Of a stretch of DNA of 36,575 bases, positions 17,738-26,376 are shown in pieces (the stretch's first letter is position 1; every line of letters starts with the position of its first letter). A program made the position numbers and the translations under genes. Under the pieces are notes generated by a model. The model searched no databases. It was not told the DNA's origin and worked only from the letters and a program-made list of their open reading frames with translations. The stretch is from Photobacterium sp. Ph5. GTDB lineage: Bacteria > Pseudomonadota > Gammaproteobacteria > Enterobacterales > Vibrionaceae. The stretch spans positions 1-36,575 of the forward strand of contig NZ_JADQAQ010000045.1 of assembly GCF_022129445.1 (NCBI RefSeq), given 5' to 3'.

Positions 17738-19118
17738 ATATCAGATTATTTAACCATTTCTTACTTCTAAAGCGATAAATACACGCGAACCATTTAAATA
17801 AGGTTTCGGCAAAAAATAAGCTAAATACCCATACAGGTGAAAGATTGAAAAAATAGGCACCCGCAAAAGCCAATGGAATACCAAATGCCCATTGGGTTAA
17901 AACATCTTGATATAAACAGAATTTCACGTCACCACCAGCACGTAATACGCCAACAACCATTGTGGTTGGCAATGAACGTAAAATAATACCAATCGAAAGA
18001 ATCGCCATAAAGTTACTGGCTAACGCTTTGGTTTCAATAGTTAACGCAGGGAATAGCGATAAAATATTATCTCGCATCAAAAACAAGATTACCGAAATCA
18101 CGCAGGTTACAATAATCGCAATAACGACAAGTGCAATCGCTTGATAATAGGCGGTGTGGTAGTGCTTAGCGCCTAATTGATTACCAATAATAACTGCAGA
18201 AGCATTGGCAACACCGACTAAAAAACTTAAGGATAATGATTCTATTGGGGTCATGACTGATAGTGCTGCTAATCCCTCAACGCCAGTCATACCCATAATG
18301 GCGTGATAAGAGAAAATCCCCACAGACCATAATAGAAAATTAAAAGTTGTAGGCAGTGATAAAGCAAAGAAACGTTGTAGATCGTAGGTAGAAAATATCA
18401 CTGAAAAATCAGCGAGTTTAAAGGTAAGAATGTGCTTTTTGAGATACAAATAAGTGAGCAGAAGGACAACTTCTACCATACTGCTTAATAGGGTTGCTAA
18501 TGCTGCGCCTTTAATACCCAAAGCAGGGAAGCCTAAATAACCAAAAATAAGTATCCAGTTAAAAAAGATATTACAAACAATGCCGCATGCACTGAATATT
18601 GTACTTACTTTAGGCTCACCAATAGAGCGTAAACTCGCCGTATAACTAACGACTATCGCACTGAAGATTAAACTAAAACCTACAATAGTGAGGTATTCGC
18701 TACCCCGGTTTATGACTGCCTCTGATGACGAAGCTAAAAGCATAACTGCGTGAGGATAAAAATAAAAAATGAGAGCGAATATAAAAGCAAAAATAACCGT
18801 ACAAAAAATACTGAGTACAGTACTCTTTTTTACTCCGAGATGATTATTCGCACCCCAATATTGGGCTGATAAAATACCGCCACCGGTGGCGATACCCGTT
18901 AATAAAATCGTGATAACAAATAACGCTTTTGCAGCAATACCCATTGCCGCAATATCAATTTCAGACAATTGACTGAGCATTAATATATCGATTAATCCTT
19001 TACTTGAAAAAAGGATACTTTGCAAAATAATAGGGGTAGCAATAAAGAATAATCGAGAAAAAAAAGTGCGATTTAACGTATGCATTAAAGGTTTTGGTGA
19101 TAAAAAATAATCAGTCAT
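17736..19118 (-). CDS. MATE-family multidrug/toxin efflux transporter
   Basis: Inner-membrane exporter with about 12 hydrophobic segments over 460 residues in the two-bundle MATE layout. Family features are the early IATPIILQSILFSSKGLIDILMLSQL, GIATGGGILSAQYWG (about 78-92), and in the second half GVANASAVIIGNQLGAKH and VVGVLRAGGDVKFCLYQD. Its partner ion (sodium or proton) and substrates cannot be told from sequence. It lies 27 bases downstream of the small gene ending at 19146, probably one operon, and shares the terminator with def. Confidence 0.88.
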   Translation of the reverse strand: MTDYFLSPKPLMHTLNRTFFSRLFFIATPIILQSILFSSKGLIDILMLSQLSEIDIAAMGIAAKALFVITILLTGIATGGGILSAQYWGANNHLGVKKSTVLSIFCTVIFAFIFALIFYFYPHAVMLLASSSEAVINRGSEYLTIVGFSLIFSAIVVSYTASLRSIGEPKVSTIFSACGIVCNIFFNWILIFGYLGFPALGIKGAALATLLSSMVEVVLLLTYLYLKKHILTFKLADFSVIFSTYDLQRFFALSLPTTFNFLLWSVGIFSYHAIMGMTGVEGLAALSVMTPIESLSLSFLVGVANASAVIIGNQLGAKHYHTAYYQAIALVVIAIIVTCVISVILFLMRDNILSLFPALTIETKALASNFMAILSIGIILRSLPTTMVVGVLRAGGDVKFCLYQDVLTQWAFGIPLAFAGAYFFNLSPVWVFSLFFAETLFKWFACIYRFRSKKWLNNLI

Positions 19119-19145
19119 AAAGCCGAAATACCTGTTGTGTTGTGA

Positions 19146-19421
19146 CTATTTAACACGCATTAAATGGTGAATCTCATTGTCTAACATAATGGTTTTTGTT
19201 TCTGACTTTCTCATATTATCAACAACTTGAAGCATGGTTGGTGAATAGCCATGATTGACCATCCATGCAAGGTGAGTTGAAAAAGTATCTTCATTAATGA
19301 CGCTTGAACCGTCATTTACACCGTTCTTATTGACATTAATAATCCAAATACGTTGTTTATACTCAATACTTTCTATGACTTCACTTTTTAGATGTGACAT
19401 TAAGCGACGTAATTTTTTCAT
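19146..19421 (-). CDS. Uncharacterised 91-aa protein upstream of MATE gene
   Basis: Not recognised. Soluble, basic at the N-terminus (MKKLRRLMSHLKSEV), with WIINVNKNGVNDGSS and HLAWMVNHGYSPTMLQVVD in the middle. The ATG at 19421 is chosen because AGAGGA lies 6 bases before it; an in-frame ATG at 19463 would add 14 residues but lacks a ribosome site. Twenty-seven bases separate its stop from the MATE start, so a shared transcript is likely. Function unknown. Confidence 0.6.
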   Translation of the reverse strand: MKKLRRLMSHLKSEVIESIEYKQRIWIINVNKNGVNDGSSVINEDTFSTHLAWMVNHGYSPTMLQVVDNMRKSETKTIMLDNEIHHLMRVK

Positions 19422-19568
19422 ATTATCCTCTCGTTTAGGGTCGGTATGAAATAACCATATCATTATTAAAGGTATGGTTTTTAAGCTAAATATTTCAAAA
19501 TATTACGAGAGAATGGTTATTAATAACATTTGGCTAAATATGTGGGTTTATATTTCACAAAAAAAAGA

Positions 19569-19603
19569 TAAACCATATAAATGACTATTATTTATATGGT
19601 TTA
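19569..19603 (-). terminator. Terminator downstream of the S66 peptidase gene
   Basis: Perfect 13-bp arms, TAAACCATATAAA (19569-19581) and TTTATATGGTTTA (19591-19603), loop of 9. On the minus strand a run of seven T follows, so it stops transcription from the peptidase gene that ends at 19739. The remaining bases between 19422 and 19738 are AT-rich with no gene seen. Confidence 0.75.
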
Positions 19604-19738
19604 TTTAACAGCACGAAATAAATACATTAGAAGCATATTAATAATGCTAGTTTGGTAGTTTATTAAACTGTGACGTTGAACAAATAGCGACGAGAACAAA
19701 AGCACTTATACGATAAGGAATGAGCGCTTACATAGGGT

Positions 19739-20704
19739 TTACTGATTAAATGAGCAGTAATCAGACGGCATACCATGCTCGTTAATTTCGTGACGTTGTA
19801 ACGAAACTTGACGACCAAAAATAACGGGTTGGTTATATTTACCGTGACCGATAAAAGGGAAGTAATACACGGGTTTACCAAGTTGTTGAGCAAATTGTTC
19901 AAGTACATGTTTATACATTAGACGATCTTGATCGTTGGGATCCATGTTGTAGTACTGTCCAAACACAATCGCACTAACGTCAAAATCTTTTAAGAACAGT
20001 AATTGCTGAAGATAGCGATCAAGCTGGCGATAAGTGACACCAATATCTTCCAACAATAAGACTTTATTTGAAAAATCAGGTTGATAATGTGTGCCAAAGG
20101 TGGCTGAAACTAATGTGTGATTACCACCAATAAGCAGACCCGTTACTGATGCGCTCTTAGCTAAATCATTTAGAGGCAATACGTTGTTGTAGCTTACACC
20201 TTCATTTATCAAGGTTTTTAAATCAGGAATAGGTTGCTCGTTTCCGCCGTTGGTGGCTTTATTGGTTGAGGCGTTAACAGCATGTACCGATTGCCAGCCT
20301 AATTCGTTATTAATAAAACTATGGATAGCCGTTACATCGCTAAAACCAACAATCATTTTCGGTTTTATTTCCAGCAACTGTGTTTTGTAAGCGTGTAAAA
20401 AGGGTATGAGGTTTAATGCGCCACCACCGCCACGGAAGAACCATAGAACATCAATCGTTGGATCCAGTAGGGCGGCAATAAGGTTATTTGCTCGCTCTTG
20501 ATCTGTATTCACATAACCGATGTCAGAAATTACTTGGTTTAAATATTTGGTGGTAACCATGTAGCCATGGGCAATAAAAGTATCAACCACGTTATTGACG
20601 CTTTGTTCATCATATTGAGTTGAACATGAAATTAGGGCGATTTGGTTTAATTCTTTTGCGCAAATATGATCGGAATCTAACGCATTATTGTTCATTGTAT
20701 TCAT
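19739..20704 (-). CDS. S66-family LD-carboxypeptidase-like protein
   Basis: Member of the S66 serine peptidases, which includes LdcA (cleaves the terminal D-Ala from recycled murein tetrapeptide) and MccF (microcin C immunity). The catalytic set is visible: Ser122 in GFSDVTAIH, Glu219 in LLLEDIGVTYRQLDR and His287 in FPFIGHGKY. FFRGGGGALNLIPFL (89-103) is the conserved glycine-rich loop. At 321 residues it is a little longer than LdcA (about 304) owing to an N-terminal extension. No signal peptide, so cytoplasmic, as expected for LdcA. It lies next to anmK, another murein-recycling gene, which favours LdcA over MccF; a terminator between them suggests separate transcription. Confidence 0.83.
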   Translation of the reverse strand: MNTMNNNALDSDHICAKELNQIALISCSTQYDEQSVNNVVDTFIAHGYMVTTKYLNQVISDIGYVNTDQERANNLIAALLDPTIDVLWFFRGGGGALNLIPFLHAYKTQLLEIKPKMIVGFSDVTAIHSFINNELGWQSVHAVNASTNKATNGGNEQPIPDLKTLINEGVSYNNVLPLNDLAKSASVTGLLIGGNHTLVSATFGTHYQPDFSNKVLLLEDIGVTYRQLDRYLQQLLFLKDFDVSAIVFGQYYNMDPNDQDRLMYKHVLEQFAQQLGKPVYYFPFIGHGKYNQPVIFGRQVSLQRHEINEHGMPSDYCSFNQ

Positions 20705-20737
20705 ATTAGATTTGTCTTCAATTGAGCGTGTGCCATG

Positions 20738-20760
20738 TTAAAAACCACTAAAAAGAGTGG
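20738..20760 (-). terminator. Terminator downstream of anmK
   Basis: On the minus strand: ACCACT (20760-20755), loop of 6, AGTGGT (20748-20743), then a T run. It separates anmK from the S66 peptidase gene. Confidence 0.65.
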
Positions 20761-20824
20761 TGCCTCAACGATAATAATGAGTATAACAGATTGTTTCTTC
20801 GTTATTTTAGGTCAGCGTCAGAAA

Positions 20825-21940
20825 TTACTCCGCAGGGTAAATCGCACCTAATGTGGTTAATCGAGATGCGCCAGTCACTTCGGGCAAATTACCGGATAAA
20901 CCATGTAACGTACGATAGCCAAGCCATGCAAATGCCATAGCTTCCATGTTATCGCTATCGACACCACGCTCATTGGTGATCGTCACTGTCCAATCAGTTA
21001 GCAGTTGTGTTAAACGACGCATTATTAATGGGTTATGGGCTCCGCCACCACATACTAATAACTCATTAGGCATGTTATCGGGCGTATCTTGCGCTGTTTG
21101 TCTTACATCATTGGCAATGGTTACTGCTGTGTATTCCGCTAAGGTTGCTTGTACATCTTCAGGTTTAATGGTTAAACCTGCTAAATGCTGTTCTAACCAA
21201 GGCAGATTAAATAATTCTCGTCCGGTACTTTTCGGTGCACATAATGATAGGTAAGGTTCGCTGAGTAGGTTAGCTAATAGCTCTACATTCACTGTGCCTG
21301 ATAATGCCCATTGTGCGTTTTTATCATAGCTTTGCTGAAGATGTAGGTTGATCCATGCATCCATTAACATGTTGCCAGCACCGGTATCAAAACCTATTAC
21401 AGGTTTATTCGGTGTCAGAACGGTTATATTGGAAATACCGCCAATGTTTAAAATGACACGATTAATGTTTTTATCGCTAAATAGTTGCTGGTGGAATGCA
21501 GGCACTAATGGCGCGCCTTGACCGCCAAATGCCATGTCTTTACGGCGAAAATCAGCAACGGTAGTGATACCTGTTTTAGCGGCGATTATATTGGCGTCAC
21601 CTAATTGCATGGTAAAAGGATAGGGTGAATCTGGGGCATGAAAAACGGTTTGACCGTGACTGGCAACCGCTTTGATACTCTCTGCTGAGGTCGCCGTTTT
21701 TTCAAGTAATCCATTTACCGCATCTGCAAATAAACAGCCTAAACGGTGATCAAGTTCGCCAATGGCTAGGAGATTGGTTGCTTGACCAATGCAAACGTCG
21801 AGTAATGCTTGCTTTAAGTCACTTGGCATTGGGTGGTCATAACTGCCTAATAAAGTGATCTTAGTGTCATCTATTTCAACCAACACGGCATCAACACCGT
21901 CCATGCTGGTGCCTGACATTAGGCCAATATACTTTTCCAT
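20825..21940 (-). CDS. anmK: Anhydro-N-acetylmuramic acid kinase
   Basis: Hydrolyses and phosphorylates anhydro-MurNAc to MurNAc 6-phosphate in peptidoglycan recycling. Features: IGLMSGTSMDGVDAV (about residues 4-18), ASHGQTVFHAP, VADFRRKDMAFGGQGAPLVPAFH, LNIGGISNITVL, GFDTGAGNMLMDAW and the C-terminal CGGGAHNP and DNMEAMAFAWLGYRTL segments. The ATG at 21940 aligns with the family N-terminus (MEKYIGLMSG) and gives 371 residues (E. coli 369); the ATG at 21952 would add only four. Followed by its own terminator and then the S66 gene. Confidence 0.95.
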   Translation of the reverse strand: MEKYIGLMSGTSMDGVDAVLVEIDDTKITLLGSYDHPMPSDLKQALLDVCIGQATNLLAIGELDHRLGCLFADAVNGLLEKTATSAESIKAVASHGQTVFHAPDSPYPFTMQLGDANIIAAKTGITTVADFRRKDMAFGGQGAPLVPAFHQQLFSDKNINRVILNIGGISNITVLTPNKPVIGFDTGAGNMLMDAWINLHLQQSYDKNAQWALSGTVNVELLANLLSEPYLSLCAPKSTGRELFNLPWLEQHLAGLTIKPEDVQATLAEYTAVTIANDVRQTAQDTPDNMPNELLVCGGGAHNPLIMRRLTQLLTDWTVTITNERGVDSDNMEAMAFAWLGYRTLHGLSGNLPEVTGASRLTTLGAIYPAE

Positions 21941-22245
21941 CACAAATTCCATACATATTACAAGGCTGTAGCCATACTTTAGAGCTAACAGTGTAAGAAT
22001 GAAATGAGTTTTAGCGTTATGTTTTTAAGTTGAAAGATCGTTGGCTAATCCATGTACAGAAATAAACGAGAGTGCAGTCAAATTTAGTAATTAACAATAT
22101 TGATTATTTCAATCTTTAATATACTATTTTTACGATTTCTCTCTTAATATTTAACAATAAGTTGATAGTTCCATTCAAAGCCGCACTCTTTGTTTGGGCA
22201 ATAAAGCCGCTGTCAGAAGCGGCTTTATTGTATATGGAAATTTGA
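21941..22245. other. Intergenic region upstream of anmK with a terminator
   Basis: Holds the anmK promoter region (no clear boxes picked) and, at 22199-22230, a strong hairpin listed separately. AT-rich otherwise; no gene. Confidence 0.4.
22199..22230. terminator. Terminator downstream of the 95-aa gene
   Basis: Perfect 13-bp stem, CAATAAAGCCGCT (22199-22211) and AGCGGCTTTATTG (22218-22230), loop of 6. It lies 15 bases after the minus-strand gene that ends at 22246. Confidence 0.75.
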
Positions 22246-22533
22246 TCAGTGTAGTAGAGCAGAACGGCTTTCTAAACTTTGGCTACCTTGCGTTGCGACG
22301 ACTGATTGCATTTTATTAGCAAAATTCATTAGTTCTAAGCTAACTGGAGAGCGTGCAATGAGCTCTTCTTGATCATTAGTGATTTCAATCGCGTGACCTG
22401 TGGTGCCATCTTCATATGTACCAGATACAAAATGAATCGAAGTGTTAATCAAAACTGAGTGTCCATACTCCTTTTCAACTAAATTCATCCAGTACATCAA
22501 CTCATCGTGGTTTTCGATAATTTTAGCATTCAT
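22246..22533 (-). CDS. Uncharacterised 95-aa protein
   Basis: No family recognised. Soluble and acidic, starting MNAKIIENHDELMYWMNLVEKEYG, with a predicted beta region around SIHFVSGTYEDGTTGHAIEIT (about residues 32-52) and a C-terminal tail rich in Ser and Gln. An AAGGA site lies 8 bases before the ATG and a terminator follows the stop, so it is a well-formed single-gene unit. Confidence 0.7.
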   Translation of the reverse strand: MNAKIIENHDELMYWMNLVEKEYGHSVLINTSIHFVSGTYEDGTTGHAIEITNDQEELIARSPVSLELMNFANKMQSVVATQGSQSLESRSALLH

Positions 22534-22719
22534 ATGCTCTATCCTTGATGTAGTAGCGCATTTTTAACGTCTAGCTGTATAAAAATGCTTTTATTTATAA
22601 TTACTTAGTGTTAATAGAGTATCAACCATCACGAACAATTAATCGATGAATTGTTATTAAAATAATGACTCTAGCACTCAAAAGGAGAGATTGAGCAAAT
22701 TACTCAATTTCAATTTTCA

Positions 22720-23631
22720 TTAAAGAGTCAAATGAGCCGTAAAATAATCAATGACCGCACGAATTCTTGCTGGCATAAACTTACTTTGTGCGTATTGCAG
22801 TGCAATATCACCGTGGTAATTGCCTCGAATAGTCCAGTCAGGTAACACTTGGATCACCTTGCCAGTAGCAAGATCGTGTTTGATCACAAAGTCAGGAAAT
22901 ATTCCAATGCCTAAATCATCTTTTACGCCTTTTAATCGCATTTGAGAGTGATTGACGGCATATCGACCAGAAACAGCAACGGTTATTTGTTCCCCGTTCT
23001 TATCAAAATCCCATATATGATCGATATTAGTCTCACCGAGATATAAACAGTCGTGGTGTTTTAAATCGCGGGGATGTGTTGGCATCCCATGCAGGGCAAT
23101 ATAGTTAGGGCTGGCACACAATGTCAGGTTTACTTTGCCAATTTTCTTTAGCACTAAGCCTTCAGAGGGTCTTTCTGTTAAACGAAATACCACATCAATG
23201 CCTTCGGCGATAATATCAATGTCACCATCACAAGCTTTTAGTTTTAAATTTACTTCAGGATATTGTGTTAAGAAAGGTTTAACTAAAGGTTGAAGAAGAA
23301 TGTTCATAAAGGCTTTTGGTGCTGCAATTGTGACAGTCCCAGAGGGCACAGTATGCTCAGAGCTTGAGATTTCAATCGCTTGTTTAGCCGCATCAATCAT
23401 CTGGGTACATTGTTTATAAATACGATTACCTGACTCACTGATCATCAATTTACGTGTTGTACGTTCTAGTAGTTTTACTGATAAGGCTTTTTCTAACCGT
23501 GCGATTTGCTTACTGAGTGCGGATGGCGTAACACCTAATTTGCGTGAAGCCGCAGTATAACTGCCTTCATCTACAATAACGATGAAGGTGGCTAAGTCTG
23601 GCATTAGTGCGATGAGTTTATGTGTATCCAT
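22720..23631 (-). CDS. LysR-family transcriptional regulator
   Basis: N-terminal winged helix-turn-helix (residues about 10-68: FIVIVDEGSYTAASRKLGVT, PSALSKQIARLEKALSVKLLERTTR) followed by a type 2 periplasmic-binding effector domain (about 92-300). Length of 303 is standard. It is transcribed away from kbl-tdh with 266 bases between the start codons, the usual geometry for a LysR protein controlling the divergent operon, so a role in threonine or related amino-acid use is plausible. The effector cannot be read from the sequence. The domain pattern resembles the CrgA/AaeR-type subgroup. Confidence 0.9.
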   Translation of the reverse strand: MDTHKLIALMPDLATFIVIVDEGSYTAASRKLGVTPSALSKQIARLEKALSVKLLERTTRKLMISESGNRIYKQCTQMIDAAKQAIEISSSEHTVPSGTVTIAAPKAFMNILLQPLVKPFLTQYPEVNLKLKACDGDIDIIAEGIDVVFRLTERPSEGLVLKKIGKVNLTLCASPNYIALHGMPTHPRDLKHHDCLYLGETNIDHIWDFDKNGEQITVAVSGRYAVNHSQMRLKGVKDDLGIGIFPDFVIKHDLATGKVIQVLPDWTIRGNYHGDIALQYAQSKFMPARIRAVIDYFTAHLTL

Positions 23632-23897
23632 TTATTTGTGCCTACAGTTCATTAATCATTTTCCACCGCGGGGGATAATAGTTGTTTTTAGCATGATTTA
23701 GAATGGCAATATTAGCTTGTAGTTATCTGTATTGGATTAATTGCGATTTAGGAATACAAATAGCTTAAAACAAGGCATAGCTACGATTTTTATTCGGACA
23801 TGATCGCTATGATAGTTGTTTATATCATGTGATGAGAATGTTGGTTAGCTCGTTTACGCTAACCAACATTAACCATAATAATACTGTGAGGGACATC

Positions 23898-25091
23898 ATG
23901 ACTTCTGCATTCTATACCCAAATCCAAAAACAAATTGAAGATGTAAAAAGTGAAGGGTTATACAAATCTGAGCGTGTGATCACATCACCGCAAAAAGCAG
24001 CGGTATATATCCAATCGGGTCAAGAAGTCTTAAATTTCTGTGCCAACAATTACCTAGGTTTAGCCAACCACCCTGAGTTGATTAAAGCTGCTAAAGAGGG
24101 GATGGACGAGCACGGTTTTGGTATGGCGTCTGTCCGTTTTATTTGTGGTACGCAAGATGCGCATAAAGAGCTAGAGCGTAAGCTGTCTGATTTCCTTGGT
24201 ATGGAAGATACGATTCTTTATACCTCATGCTTTGATGCAAATACGGGCTTATTTGAAACAATTTTAGGTGCAGAAGATGCGATTATTTCTGATGCATTAA
24301 ACCACGCATCAATCATTGACGGTGTGCGTTTATGTAAAGCGATGCGTTTCCGTTATGCCAACAATGATATGGCAGAATTAGAGCAACAATTAATTGCAGC
24401 AAAAGAAGCAGGTGCTCGTAATACATTAATCGTGACTGATGGCGTGTTCTCAATGGACGGTGTCGTAGCGAATCTACCAGCTATTTGTGATTTAGCTGAA
24501 AAATACGGTGCACTTGTGATGGTTGATGACTCTCACGCTGTTGGCTTTATGGGCGCAAATGGTCGTGGTACGCATGAATACCATAATGTTATGGATCGTA
24601 TCGACATTATTACCGGCACATTAGGTAAAGCGATGGGTGGTGCATCAGGCGGTTATACCGCAGGTAAGAAAGAGGTGATTGACTGGTTACGTCAACGTTC
24701 ACGTCCATATCTGTTCTCTAACTCAGTCGCGCCAGCAATTGTTTCTGCTTCAAATCGCGTTATTGATTTATTAGCGGAAAGCGGTGAACTCCGTGATCGT
24801 TTATGGGAAAACTCAGCGCATTTCCGTACTCGCATGACAGAAGCTGGTTTTACGATGGCAGGGGCTGATCACGCGATCATTCCTATCATGTTAGGTGATG
24901 CAAAAATTGCGGCAGAGTTTGCCGAGCGCGCCCTAGAAAAAGGCATTTACGTGGTTGGTTTCTCATTCCCTGTTGTACCAAAAGGCAAAGCACGTATTCG
25001 TACACAAATGTCAGCAGCACATACACCAGAACAACTGGATAAAGCGATTGATGCCTTCATCGAAGTGGGTAAAGAGATGGGCATTATCTAA
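23898..25091 (+). CDS. kbl: 2-amino-3-ketobutyrate coenzyme A ligase
   Basis: PLP enzyme that splits 2-amino-3-ketobutyrate, the Tdh product, with CoA into glycine and acetyl-CoA. Alpha-oxoamine synthase family: [56 protein letters not shown], and the PLP-binding Lys244 in [14 protein letters not shown]. The ATG at 23898 has a GAGGGA site and gives 397 residues, matching E. coli (398); an in-frame upstream ATG (23829) would add 23 residues unlike the family. First gene of the kbl-tdh operon. Confidence 0.97.
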   Translation: MTSAFYTQIQKQIEDVKSEGLYKSERVITSPQKAAVYIQSGQEVLNFCANNYLGLANHPELIKAAKEGMDEHGFGMASVRFICGTQDAHKELERKLSDFLGMEDTILYTSCFDANTGLFETILGAEDAIISDALNHASIIDGVRLCKAMRFRYANNDMAELEQQLIAAKEAGARNTLIVTDGVFSMDGVVANLPAICDLAEKYGALVMVDDSHAVGFMGANGRGTHEYHNVMDRIDIITGTLGKAMGGASGGYTAGKKEVIDWLRQRSRPYLFSNSVAPAIVSASNRVIDLLAESGELRDRLWENSAHFRTRMTEAGFTMAGADHAIIPIMLGDAKIAAEFAERALEKGIYVVGFSFPVVPKGKARIRTQMSAAHTPEQLDKAIDAFIEVGKEMGII

Positions 25092-25130
25092 TTAAAGCTT
25101 CACGTTATTAAATGTGACGAAAACATATCG

Positions 25131-25177
25131 CTACTACTGCATGGTAAGGCAAAGGTTCCAATAACATGCAGTGGTAG
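25131..25177 (+). other. Stem-loop between kbl and tdh
   Basis: CTACTACTGCATG (25131-25143) pairs with CATGCAGTGGTAG (25165-25177), 13 bp with one G-U pair and a 21-base loop, 50 bases before the tdh start codon. No T run follows, so it is not an intrinsic terminator. It may be a processing or stabilising element that sets relative kbl and tdh expression. Confidence 0.5.
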
Positions 25178-25227
25178 ATGGACGCTGAAAAGCATGTTGT
25201 ATCCTAAAGAAATAAGCGAATAATATA

Positions 25228-26259
25228 ATGAAAATCAAAGCTCTTTCTAAATTAAAGCCTGAAGAAGGCATCTGGATGACTGAAGTAGATAAGCCAGAGG
25301 TTGGTCATAACGATCTGCTTATCCGCATCAAGAAAACAGCAATTTGTGGTACTGACGTTCATATTTACAATTGGGATGAGTGGTCACAAAAGACGATCCC
25401 TGTACCTATGGTTGTTGGTCATGAATATGTCGGTGAAGTGGTTGGGATGGGGCAGGAAGTGCGTGGCTTTGCTATTGGCGATCGCGTTTCGGGTGAAGGC
25501 CATATCACGTGTGGTCACTGCCGAAACTGTCGTGGTGGCCGTACCCACTTATGCCGTAACACCATTGGTGTGGGTGTAAACCGTGAAGGTGCATTTGCGG
25601 AATACTTAGTGATCCCTGCATTTAATGCATTCAAAATTCCTGATGATATTTCAGATGATGTTGCGTCTATTTTCGACCCGTTCGGTAATGCTGTTCACAC
25701 AGCGCTGTCGTTCGACTTAGTGGGCGAAGATGTGCTGATCACAGGCGCTGGCCCAATCGGTATTATGGCTGCGGCTGTAGCAAAACACGTGGGTGCACGT
25801 TATGTCGTGATCACGGATGTTAACGAATATCGCTTAGAGCTTGCTCGTAAAATGGGCGTGACTCGTGCGGTTAACGTAGCGAAAGAAAGCCTGACGGATG
25901 TGATGGCAGAGCTTGGTATGAAAGAAGGCTTTGATGTTGGTATGGAAATGTCGGGTAATCCGGCAGCATTCAACAGCATGCTATCAAGCATGAACCACGG
26001 CGGTAAAATTGCACTGCTAGGTATTCCACCATCAGACATGGCAATCGATTGGAACCAAGTGATCTTCAAAGGTTTGATCATCAAAGGTATCTATGGACGT
26101 GAAATGTTTGAAACTTGGTACAAGATGGCAACATTGATCCAATCTGGTTTGGATCTCACACCAATTATCACTCACCACTACAAGATTGATGATTTCCAAC
26201 AGGGCTTTGATGTCATGCGATCTGGTCAGTCAGGTAAGGTTATTCTTGATTGGGAATAA
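25228..26259 (+). CDS. tdh: L-threonine 3-dehydrogenase
   Basis: NAD-dependent zinc medium-chain dehydrogenase that oxidises threonine to 2-amino-3-ketobutyrate. Catalytic zinc site: Cys40 in [15 protein letters not shown] and His65-Glu66 in GHEYVGE. The structural zinc loop is [17 protein letters not shown]. The Rossmann motif is [31 protein letters not shown] and [15 protein letters not shown] are specific to Tdh. Length of 343 fits E. coli (341). The intergenic gap to kbl is 136 bases, longer than usual, with the stem-loop described. Confidence 0.97.
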   Translation: MKIKALSKLKPEEGIWMTEVDKPEVGHNDLLIRIKKTAICGTDVHIYNWDEWSQKTIPVPMVVGHEYVGEVVGMGQEVRGFAIGDRVSGEGHITCGHCRNCRGGRTHLCRNTIGVGVNREGAFAEYLVIPAFNAFKIPDDISDDVASIFDPFGNAVHTALSFDLVGEDVLITGAGPIGIMAAAVAKHVGARYVVITDVNEYRLELARKMGVTRAVNVAKESLTDVMAELGMKEGFDVGMEMSGNPAAFNSMLSSMNHGGKIALLGIPPSDMAIDWNQVIFKGLIIKGIYGREMFETWYKMATLIQSGLDLTPIITHHYKIDDFQQGFDVMRSGQSGKVILDWE

Positions 26260-26301
26260 CAGCCTAGCTATTTTACTTGCTGAATAATGAATCACAAAAC
26301 G

Positions 26302-26330
26302 AAAAAAAGCTGCACAGCCATGTGCAGCTT
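26302..26330 (-). terminator. Terminator downstream of the subtilisin-like protease gene
   Basis: AAGCTGCACA (26307-26316) pairs with TGTGCAGCTT (26321-26330), loop GCCA. Read on the minus strand it is followed by seven T, so it ends transcription of the protease gene (stop at 26377). There is no T run on the plus strand for tdh. Confidence 0.8.
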
Positions 26331-26376
26331 AAATCGAACATCGAATGTACGTTATTATTATTTATCAGCTTATTTT

